From the NCBI GenBank assembly GCA_002347365.1, contig DDWT01000026.1, positions 1 through 23,230 of the forward strand: a stretch of DNA of 23,230 nt, written 5' to 3'. The stretch is from Actinobacteria bacterium UBA2279 (GTDB taxonomy: Bacteria > Actinomycetota > Coriobacteriia > Anaerosomatales > Anaerosomataceae). Position numbers and translations under genes: made by a program. Of this stretch, positions 6,751-12,510 are shown piece by piece (the stretch's first letter is position 1; each line of letters begins with the position of its first letter). Under the pieces are notes generated by a model that made no database searches, was not told the DNA's origin, and saw only the letters and a list, made by a program, of their open reading frames with translations.

Positions 6751-7452
6751 GTGCCGGTCCCAGAGTACCGAAGAGCAGTAGCACGCTGCTGGTCAATGCG
6801 AGCAGATGCGGCACAAAGAGCACGCGAGCGAGGCAGTACAGATCCAGGCTTGCGCGCGGGTGTTACAAGCGGCAAGCATCTCGACCCATTGGCGAACCTT
6901 GTTGAGCAGGTCCTAGTCGATGCAGGCCTGCCACCATCGAGCATCCACAAGGACCGCGGTGTTGAGCTTCCCGGGTACTACCGACCGGAGAAGAAGTGGG
7001 ACGTTGTGGCCGTGTACGACGGGACGGTCGTGGCTGCTGTCGAGTTCAAGTCGATTCTTGGCAGCTACGGCAACAACATGAACAACCGCACCGAGGAAGC
7101 GCTGGGCAATGCCACCGATCTCCTAGAGGCGGCAGAGAAGGGATTGCTCGGAGTGACGCCGCCTTGGCTGGGTTACGTGTTTCTAATGCAGGATGAGCCC
7201 GCATCTCGATCTCCGGTCAGAGTCCGCCAAACACACTTCCCCGTCGACGCACAGTTCACGAACTCGTCCTACCAGGATCGCGCACTTCTCATGTGCCGCC
7301 GTCTTGTTCTTAGGCGCCTGTACAACGCCGCGTGGTTCATCACTGGTGACGGCAAAGGCACCCCTGAAGGTATTGGGGAGCCTGCGCACGACCTTTCCTG
7401 GGTGAAATTCGAGGCATCGCTGCGGGGACGAGTTGCCGAGGTTCTCGCCTGA
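6751..7452 (+). CDS. XhoI/PaeR7I-type restriction endonuclease (CTCGAG)
   Basis: This 233-residue protein is recognisable as the XhoI/PaeR7I endonuclease family. Family blocks are KHLDPLANLVEQVL, ELPGYYRPEKKWDVVAVYDG, AAVEFKS, GNNMNNRTEEALG and PPWLGYVFLMQDEPASRSPV. The PD-(D/E)XK active site is D84 with E98 and K100. The length is close to that of known members (about 245 residues). The expected activity is cleavage of CTCGAG as a dimer, with the methyltransferase upstream protecting host DNA. GTG 6751 is preceded by AGGAGG that overlaps the methyltransferase stop codon, so the two are translated from one message. Specificity is inferred from family similarity. It appears full length with no frameshift. 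Confidence 0.93.
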   Translation: MPVPEYRRAVARCWSMRADAAQRARERGSTDPGLRAGVTSGKHLDPLANLVEQVLVDAGLPPSSIHKDRGVELPGYYRPEKKWDVVAVYDGTVVAAVEFKSILGSYGNNMNNRTEEALGNATDLLEAAEKGLLGVTPPWLGYVFLMQDEPASRSPVRVRQTHFPVDAQFTNSSYQDRALLMCRRLVLRRLYNAAWFITGDGKGTPEGIGEPAHDLSWVKFEASLRGRVAEVLA

Positions 7453-7490
7453 CCCCGGTGCGCACGTGATCCTGTGGGTGGGGGGTGTAC

Positions 7491-7573
7491 TGCTAATGTG
7501 CGCATCAGCGGACGCCTTGCGCCTTCCTGTCATTGTAGCTCCTGGCGTTCCGCTAAGGATGCGCTGGTTGGAC
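7491..7573 (-). other. attC site B
   Basis: On the minus strand R'' is GTCCAAC (7573-7567), exactly complementary to its cassette's left-border core GTTGGAC at 8482-8476. The arms 7500-7516 and 7544-7564 form two paired blocks (GCGCATC/GATGCGC and AGCGGACGCC/GGCGTTCCGCT with one extra base) separated by a three-base bulge. R' is degenerate (ATTAGCA at 7497-7491; the expected first base is G). The site begins ten bases after the stop of the membrane-protein gene. Confidence 0.75.
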
Positions 7574-7582
7574 CGCCAGGGA

Positions 7583-8449
7583 CTACAGCTCGTAGCCGTT
7601 TTCGATGCACTCCGCGAAGAACGGGCTGTAGCGTGCTGGATCGGTCCAGCTATCCAGCAGTGCAAGCTCCTCATCCGAATGGCGCAGCTTCATGCCTAGG
7701 CTGCGCAGTGTGAGTAGAAGCCCGGTGAACACCACACCGGCAAGTGCGAGCACTGCCCACTTCAACGCGACAACGCCATCGGATGTCGGAATCGTGACGT
7801 CAGACGTCGTGACGGGCAACACCGTCAGCGGAAGGATTACACCTACCCAGAACAGCAGCAGCAGGGCAAGGATCAGAACTGACATAATGCGCGTCTGTTG
7901 CGGCTGCCGGCCAATGTGCTCACGGTGTTGCTCTACCGCCGAGATGTTGTCCTTCACTTCGAGCGCAAGGCGTTCGATGGCCTCTCTTTCCGTGTCAAGT
8001 TCCTGTCGATCCGCGGCAATCAGGGCGGGATCCTTCAGCAGGCCAATGTCAGGAAGCCAACTGCGAGAAGGAGGCTGACCCCGTCGTTCTCGCTCGTTGT
8101 CGAGGGCCCCTTCAATCTTCCTGAGTGCGTGGGCACGAGGGACGAAGCGCGGGATTCCTGCCGCATCGTAGTACTCCTCCGCACTCTGAAGCTCGTCTGC
8201 TTCTTCAAGCTTGCGCTTGAGTCTCCCAAGTGCCTTGTCGAGCTCTCGCTCACAGTACCAAGCGATGTAGCGCCGACTGGCAGCATCAGCGAGTCGCTCA
8301 CCTGACCGGGCCAGTTCCTGGGTCCGAGCCTGGTCAGATGCGAACAAGCTCTGGTCAGCCAGGAGTCTCGCAACGAGGAACGCACCCAGAACACCGACGA
8401 GCGCCGCGACAGACTGTGCCGTCGAACTGAAGAACCAGTTCCAGTCCAT
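7583..8449 (-). CDS. Three-helix membrane protein with central coiled coil, unknown function
   Basis: This 288-residue protein is not assigned to a named family. A hydrophobic segment at 8-30 (AQSVAALVGVLGAFLVARLL) is preceded by the aromatic stretch MDWNWFFSS. A long charged helical part follows (about 40-185, rich in E, R, L, with RLKRKLEEADEL-type heptads), and then two membrane segments at about 188-213 and 226-250. The cytoplasmic coiled coil between membrane anchors resembles membrane effectors in some defence systems, but no catalytic motif is visible, so that remains a guess. The start at 8449 has AGGGG nine bases upstream; a longer frame to 8494 runs into attC site A and is rejected. 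It is the only gene in its cassette. Confidence 0.8.
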   Translation of the reverse strand: MDWNWFFSSTAQSVAALVGVLGAFLVARLLADQSLFASDQARTQELARSGERLADAASRRYIAWYCERELDKALGRLKRKLEEADELQSAEEYYDAAGIPRFVPRAHALRKIEGALDNERERRGQPPSRSWLPDIGLLKDPALIAADRQELDTEREAIERLALEVKDNISAVEQHREHIGRQPQQTRIMSVLILALLLLFWVGVILPLTVLPVTTSDVTIPTSDGVVALKWAVLALAGVVFTGLLLTLRSLGMKLRHSDEELALLDSWTDPARYSPFFAECIENGYEL

Positions 8450-8475
8450 GTCCCCCAACCCCTGTCGCCCGGTCG

Positions 8476-8575
8476 GTCCAACGTGTTTGCGCATGACACG
8501 CGAGCCGCGGGCCAGACGCGTCGAACTCAGATTACCCTACGTCGCGGCGAGTCGGTGTCGATGCGCGGGTTAGAG
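8476..8575 (-). other. attC site A
   Basis: On the minus strand R'' is CTCTAAC (8575-8569) and R' is GTTGGAC (8482-8476). R'' exactly complements the left-border core GTTAGAG at 9292-9286. The arms 8489-8499 and 8555-8566 pair over 11 base pairs with one unpaired base, followed by an inner CCGCG/CGCGG block. The total is 100 bases. The site begins 16 bases after the stop of the P-loop gene. Confidence 0.8.
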
Positions 8576-8591
8576 AGTGCCGCCTCTCGCC

Positions 8592-9248
8592 CTACGACAG
8601 AAGCGCGGCGCTCACTCGAGCGTAGAAGTCTTGCTGGTATGCAGAATCGGTCATAAGCCGACGGGCGGAGTAGGTGTTCTCTGCGCCCGCGGCCGCGTGA
8701 TACATATCCGCAAGCGCTCGCGTGTGTCGCGAGATGTTCGCATGCACTGTGCGGTCATTCACGATCGGGACCCACCGCTCGGAGTCGGAATCATACTCCG
8801 TTGTGACGTCCTCATCCCATGATCCAAATCCGGGGAGCGGCTCGAGCCCGGCCCGCAAATGGCGCGCGCGCCTCTCTGCCAAACCGATAAGCACTTCATC
8901 AACGGACAGTTCCAATTGGAAGACAACTGGATTCACCCGCTCGATGAAACTGCCCCACTCGCTCCGCGACGGGACCGCCGGCCCGAAAGCAATCAACCGT
9001 GGCTTGGCTTGTGGCTGAAGCGAGGCGAGGATTTCGTTCTCGCTGCGCTCAATGTGTGCGAGTGCCTTCTCGCGGTCCCGGCCTTCCACGAGAGCGCTGA
9101 AAAGCAGGTAGATATGTCCTCCGAACTCTTGCGACATGATCGCATCGCTGTCGCGAGTGTCGACGGAATCGCCCATGATGTCCGTGAAATGTCGAAGCAC
9201 GGTGGACTTGCCAGCAGTCGACAGTCCAAGAAGCGCCACGGTTGCCAC
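8592..9248 (-). CDS. P-loop kinase-like NTPase, unknown substrate
   Basis: This 218-residue protein opens with a strand and Walker A motif (VALLGLSTAGKST; GLSTAGKS at 8-15), then an acidic RDSDAIMSQEF segment. Later come a strand ending in RLIAFGPAVP and a basic lid-like stretch (AERRARHLRAGLEP). This is the layout of small-molecule kinases such as shikimate or gluconate kinase-like proteins, or of nucleic-acid-modifying P-loop kinases. The substrate cannot be told. The GTG start at 9248 is preceded by AGGGGG five bases upstream. It is the only gene of the first cassette. A short hairpin (9264-9268 with 9276-9280) lies in its leader. It may act in defence like its neighbours or be an unrelated metabolic cassette. 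Confidence 0.8.
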   Translation of the reverse strand: MATVALLGLSTAGKSTVLRHFTDIMGDSVDTRDSDAIMSQEFGGHIYLLFSALVEGRDREKALAHIERSENEILASLQPQAKPRLIAFGPAVPSRSEWGSFIERVNPVVFQLELSVDEVLIGLAERRARHLRAGLEPLPGFGSWDEDVTTEYDSDSERWVPIVNDRTVHANISRHTRALADMYHAAAGAENTYSARRLMTDSAYQQDFYARVSAALLS

Positions 9249-9285
9249 ATTCGCCCCCTAGGTCCGCCCCGCTCAGGCGGCATCT

Positions 9286-9292
9286 CTCTAAC
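9286..9292 (-). other. Lone integron core site at the edge of the array (GTTAGAG)
   Basis: On the minus strand GTTAGAG is the left border of the first cassette and the exact complement of its R'' (8575-8569). No attC hairpin or recognisable attI lies on the chromosomal side (9293-9341), which leads directly to the stop of the PhzF-like gene. It may be a genomic integration point (attG-like) or the remnant of a lost attI. Confidence 0.6.
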
Positions 9293-9341
9293 CCATGTAT
9301 ATGCAGCTGTGCAGCTTGCAGAATCCCCCAATTCACCCACC

Positions 9342-10190
9342 CTACACCTGGAACTCGCCCTTCGCCACAACCACGGCGCTGCCGCCCACGCTGACGGCGT
9401 CTATCGTCTCGGCAGAACCGTCGGCGCGCGCGTAGAGCGTGCTGGGACGGCCCATCTCGGCACCCTGAGAAATGACGACCTCTGCGCCCCACTCCACCAA
9501 CCCGTGGCGCGCCAGATGCACCGACAGCGGGCCGGCGGCCGAACCCGTGGCGGCGTCCTCCACCATTCCGATGTCGGTGAAGAACATGCGGGTCTTGACC
9601 CGGCCGTCCTCCAGCGCAAAGCAATTCACGCCCGCCTCGCCGGCGACCACTTCCAGGCGGTCGAAGTCGGGATGCAGCCCGGCCACGTCGGCGAAGGACG
9701 GAAGCATCACGTAGATGTGCTGCACGCCGTTGTCGTAAACCTCGACCGGCAGCTGTGACGCGCTGACACCCAGGGCCGTCAGCAGTTCGTCGGCATCGTC
9801 GAACGGGCGCCACGTGGGGATCGGTTGCTGCATGCTGCCGAAGACGATCCTGGCGCCCTCACGCTCCAGCGCCACCGGCACTACGCCCATGCCGGTCTCT
9901 ATGCGCATCACCGTGGACTGCAGCGGCCCGGCGATCGCGAACGCGGTGCCCAGTGTGGGATGCCCGGCGAATGGCAGCTCTCGCGCGGGCGTGAAGATGC
10001 GCATGCGGATGTCGCCGCCCTGCTCGGCGGGCAGCACGAAGGTCGTCTCGGAGAAGTTGATCTCACGCGCAAGGGCCTGCATCTGCTCGCCGGTCATGCC
10101 GGTGGCGTTGGTGAAGACCGCCAGCTGGTTGCCCGCCAGCGGCGTGTCAGTGAAGACGTCTACGATGAGGAAACGGTAGGTCTTAGGCAC
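9342..10190 (-). CDS. PhzF-family isomerase/epimerase-like protein
   Basis: This 282-residue protein has the PhzF (phenazine biosynthesis-like) fold signature. The N-terminus is FLIVDVFTDTPLAGNQLAVF, the catalytic-type glutamate is E48 in INFSETTFV, a GHPTLGTAF block follows near 76, and a C-terminal EDAATGSAAGPL block mirrors it; the two halves are the family's tandem lobes. Members with the conserved Glu catalyse isomerisation or epimerisation of small metabolites; the substrate is unknown and no other phenazine genes are near. The GTG start at 10190 is preceded by AGGAAGG seven bases upstream and lies three bases after the VOC gene stop, so the two form an operon. It is the last chromosomal gene before the cassette array. 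Confidence 0.9.
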   Translation of the reverse strand: MPKTYRFLIVDVFTDTPLAGNQLAVFTNATGMTGEQMQALAREINFSETTFVLPAEQGGDIRMRIFTPARELPFAGHPTLGTAFAIAGPLQSTVMRIETGMGVVPVALEREGARIVFGSMQQPIPTWRPFDDADELLTALGVSASQLPVEVYDNGVQHIYVMLPSFADVAGLHPDFDRLEVVAGEAGVNCFALEDGRVKTRMFFTDIGMVEDAATGSAAGPLSVHLARHGLVEWGAEVVISQGAEMGRPSTLYARADGSAETIDAVSVGGSAVVVAKGEFQV

Positions 10191-10193
10191 GGC

Positions 10194-10580
10194 TCAGCCT
10201 TCCTGCATGAGTTCGATCTCCACGCCGTCGGGGTCGTAGATGAACGCAAGCTTGAAGCGCGGCGGCACGTCGCGCACCTTCACGTCTTCGGGGACCAGAC
10301 CCGCGGCCTTCAGCTCGGCCAGGTCGGCTTCCACGTCGTCGGTCTGCAATGCGAAGTGTACGAAGCCGAGCGCCTTCTCACCGCGCTCGATGCGGCGGGG
10401 TGTCTCGGCGTACCAGAAGAGCTCGATCTGCATCTCGCCGAGCTGCATGAACGTGATCATGCGCGAGCCATCTTCGCTGGGGATGACAAGCCCCGGCGTG
10501 AAGCCGAGTGCTTTGTAGAAAGTGACGGAGCGTGTCAGGTCGCTCACGATGATGCCGATGTGGTGCGGGCGCAGATCCAT
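10194..10580 (-). CDS. VOC-family (glyoxalase-like) metalloprotein
   Basis: This 128-residue single-domain vicinal-oxygen-chelate protein has four likely metal ligands in the usual places: H7 (RPHHIGI), E53 (QIELFWY), H75 (FVHFALQ) and E123 (VEIELMQ). This matches lactoylglutathione-lyase-like or epimerase-like members, but the substrate cannot be assigned. The start at 10580 follows GGAGG by five bases; an upstream in-frame start at 10604 is less likely. It is co-directional with the PhzF-like gene, which begins three bases after its stop. Its 5' region faces the zinc-ribbon gene divergently. Confidence 0.88.
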   Translation of the reverse strand: MDLRPHHIGIIVSDLTRSVTFYKALGFTPGLVIPSEDGSRMITFMQLGEMQIELFWYAETPRRIERGEKALGFVHFALQTDDVEADLAELKAAGLVPEDVKVRDVPPRFKLAFIYDPDGVEIELMQEG

Positions 10581-10652
10581 GACGGCCTCCTTTGGCGTGT
10601 GCATCCATCGTAGCGCGAGCGGCGGCGGTGTGGGCGCATCGACCGGGCTGAT

Positions 10653-10681
10653 TTGACCCTCCCAACCTCAGATGGGACATT
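10653..10681 (+). promoter_or_regulatory. Possible promoter of the zinc-ribbon membrane protein
   Basis: TTGACC (10653-10658) and GACATT (10676-10681) are 17 bases apart, about 34 bases before the ATG at 10715. The -35 match is good and the -10 match is weak (three of six). Confidence 0.35.
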
Positions 10682-10714
10682 GGGGACAAGGGAGGCTATC
10701 GAGGGGGTATCGAT

Positions 10715-11566
10715 ATGGCCAAGGCAGGGTACTGCAGCGGATGCGGTCAGAACGTCTGGCTCTATGAGAATGGCACCTGCCCGGCGGGGCACGGAGCCGA
10801 GTCCATCAGCAACATCTACGATGCTGATCCAGAAGCTGTGGTCGCAGAACCGGAGCCCGTGGTTGCGGAGCCGGTGGTCCCCGAGCCGGAGCCCGTCATC
10901 CCCGAGCCCATGCCCTTGTCGGCGATGCCAGCCCCGGCCCCGGAGACGCGGATACCGTCAGCAGCACAAGTGTCGCAACCCACACCCGCCGCGGTTGCGG
11001 TCGCGCAAGATAGCGCGGCGAAACCCAAGCGCTCGAAGAAGGGCCTGTTCATCACGCTCGGCATCGTCTTGGGACTCGTGATCATCGCGGGCGTGGTCGT
11101 GGGCGCCATCATGCTGCTGGGCGACGAAGGTGGAGACCCCGCCATCGAAGCCGCCGCCGACTACCAGTCCGCGGTCTACGAAGGTCGCTGGGACGACGCG
11201 ATGGACATGGCCTCTGAAAGTGAAGCGAGAGACATGCAGCGCTTCCTTGACGGGCAGGATGAGGATAACCCGCTGGTGTACGCGAAGGTGGTCGGTCGCC
11301 GCTGGGCAGACGGACAGCTCGTTTTGGAGACTGAACGCGACAAGCCGAACAGCGATGAAACGGTGAGCTTCCGCTACTACTTCATGCGTGAAGATGCGGA
11401 TTCCAATATCGTGACCGTCCTTTGGGAGATCGAGGAGGTCGGAAAGGACCCCCGGTCCATCGCCGGCTTCTACCTGGAGATGTTCAAGGAAGGCGGAGAC
11501 TGGAAAGTCCTCAGTGCCCGGATGATGCAGCCCAACGAGATGGAAGAGTACGACTTCTTCGACTAG
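10715..11566 (+). CDS. Zinc-ribbon membrane-anchored protein of unknown function
   Basis: This 283-residue protein has three parts. An N-terminal zinc-ribbon-like knuckle has C7, C10, C22 and H26 (CSGCGQNVWLYENGTCPAGH). A low-complexity linker of repeated V/P/E units (about 42-66) and then Ala/Pro residues runs to about 105. A basic stretch (KPKRSKKG) leads into one membrane helix (110-136). The remaining 145 residues have the look of a small extracytoplasmic alpha-beta domain that begins with a DYQSAVYEGRWDDAMDM helix, similar in kind to NTF2-like or DUF4878-type domains. Positive residues before the helix suggest the zinc knuckle is cytoplasmic. ATG 10715 has AGGGGG seven bases upstream. 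No function can be assigned. Confidence 0.8.
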   Translation: MAKAGYCSGCGQNVWLYENGTCPAGHGAESISNIYDADPEAVVAEPEPVVAEPVVPEPEPVIPEPMPLSAMPAPAPETRIPSAAQVSQPTPAAVAVAQDSAAKPKRSKKGLFITLGIVLGLVIIAGVVVGAIMLLGDEGGDPAIEAAADYQSAVYEGRWDDAMDMASESEARDMQRFLDGQDEDNPLVYAKVVGRRWADGQLVLETERDKPNSDETVSFRYYFMREDADSNIVTVLWEIEEVGKDPRSIAGFYLEMFKEGGDWKVLSARMMQPNEMEEYDFFD

Positions 11567-11624
11567 GAATCGTGCTGCAACCGCGTATACTCTCGGCGGA
11601 ACGAACCCCCGCCGGAAGGTCGCC

Positions 11625-12431
11625 GTGTACGAATACCAGTCTGCATATCACCGCCTGCGTGTCACTGACAACAACGGCGTGCGGCTGCTGCAGTTCGAGC
11701 GCAACCGGCAGTCCACGATGCTGCTTGAGGACCCGTTCGAGACGACCATCGAATACGTCGGCTACCTGCACCTGACCCTCGCGGTGAAGCCGGATGCGCA
11801 GCGAACGCTGGCGATCGGATTGGGCGGCGGTTCGCTCGTCAAGCGCATGTGGCGCGACTACCCCGAGATGCGGATCGACGCTGTCGAACTGGACGCGGAG
11901 GTCGTCGCCATCGCGCGCGAGTTCTTCGCGCTTCCTGACGACGAGCGCATCACCGTCACGGTGGCCGACGGTCGCGACTTCTTGCTGATGACGCCGTACA
12001 CCTACGACATCATCGTCGTGGACGCCTTCAACGACGACCACGTGCCGCGACCACTTATGACCGAGGAGTTCTGTCGCGAGTGCCGCGACTGCATGACGCC
12101 CGGTGGTGTGATCGCCTACAACGTCATCGGCGCGGTCTACGGCCCGCACAGCAAGCCCTTCCGCAGCCTGCATCGCACGGCATCCAACGTGTGGCGCAAC
12201 GTGTGGGTCTTCCCTCTCGACATGGCCGAGGACAAGCGCGACAGCACGCGCAACATCGTCATGCTGGCCAGCGACGCGGAGCTCACCGAAGACGAGCTGC
12301 TGGAGCGCATCGCAAGTCGCGTGGACGGACTGGTCACGGTGCCGGGATTCGAGCGCTTCGGCGAGGACCTCTATCGCGGCGCCGTGCGCAGTGGCGACGT
12401 ACCGCTCCTCACCGACGAGAAACGGCGCTAG
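11625..12431 (+). CDS. Spermidine-synthase-like class I methyltransferase fold protein
   Basis: This 268-residue protein has the spermidine synthase/SpeE-like fold. Motif I is GLGGGS (65-70), an acidic residue at the end of strand 2 is in AVELD (E88), DGRDFL is at 115-120, and IIVVDAFNDD (129-138) takes the place of the catalytic DxxD region of aminopropyltransferases. The N-terminal segment resembles the SpeE beta domain. Without a polyamine operon nearby, it may be a true aminopropyltransferase or one of the many SpeE-like proteins of unknown activity. The GTG start at 11625 follows GGAAGG; a -10-like TATACT lies at 11586-11591. A GC hairpin follows the stop. Confidence 0.85.
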   Translation: MYEYQSAYHRLRVTDNNGVRLLQFERNRQSTMLLEDPFETTIEYVGYLHLTLAVKPDAQRTLAIGLGGGSLVKRMWRDYPEMRIDAVELDAEVVAIAREFFALPDDERITVTVADGRDFLLMTPYTYDIIVVDAFNDDHVPRPLMTEEFCRECRDCMTPGGVIAYNVIGAVYGPHSKPFRSLHRTASNVWRNVWVFPLDMAEDKRDSTRNIVMLASDAELTEDELLERIASRVDGLVTVPGFERFGEDLYRGAVRSGDVPLLTDEKRR

Positions 12432-12436
12432 TCTCG

Positions 12437-12453
12437 CCCCACGCCGCGTGGGG
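12437..12453 (+). terminator. GC-rich hairpin after the SpeE-like gene
   Basis: CCCCACG and CGTGGGG form a perfect 7-bp stem with a three-base loop, six bases after the stop codon. There is no T-run after it, so factor-independent termination is only possible. Confidence 0.35.
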
Positions 12454-12510
12454 TAGAGAGTCCCTAGCAGCCATGCAACGTGGGTGCACTCGGATCGGGG
12501 AGGCCCTTAC

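Larger units (their letters stand above)
179..9292 (-). mobile_element. Integron cassette array without visible integrase (CALIN-like), six cassettes
   Basis: Five attC-like sites (1588-1615, 3117-3179, 4905-4991, 7491-7573, 8476-8575) and one lone core site (9286-9292) divide this region into six units. Each unit has one to three genes, a short leader and an attC-like site close after the stop codon. Left-border core and own R'' core are exact complements in four units: GTTAGAG/CTCTAAC, GTTGGAC/GTCCAAC, GTTAGGT/ACCTAAC and GTTAGGC/GCCTAAC. The unpaired extra base lies in the R''-side arm on the minus strand in A, B and D. This sets the array direction as minus, matching most of the genes. 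No intI or attI is seen. Base composition looks less GC-rich than the chromosome to the right. The identification is by structure and has not been tested with a covariance model. Confidence 0.8.

Noticed and set aside
4914..7509. The 14-base direct repeats 4914-4927 and 7496-7509 as target-site duplications of an insertion carrying the R-M genes
   Set aside because: The similarity continues with gaps beyond the 14 bases through the whole attC-like segment, which fits two related attC sites better than a short duplication. No transposase is present.
8450..8494. N-terminal extension of the membrane protein to 8494
   Set aside because: It runs across the cassette core at 8476-8482. The ATG at 8449 has its own AGGGG site.
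1..9292. CRISPR array or retron
   Set aside because: No regularly spaced direct repeats, Cas genes or reverse transcriptase are present. The only repeated elements are the attC-like sites.
8859..9758. Long plus-strand open frames over the P-loop, PhzF, FetA and other minus-strand genes
   Set aside because: They are shadows of real genes in GC-rich DNA, with compositions and sequences unlike real proteins and no ribosome-binding sites that fit.
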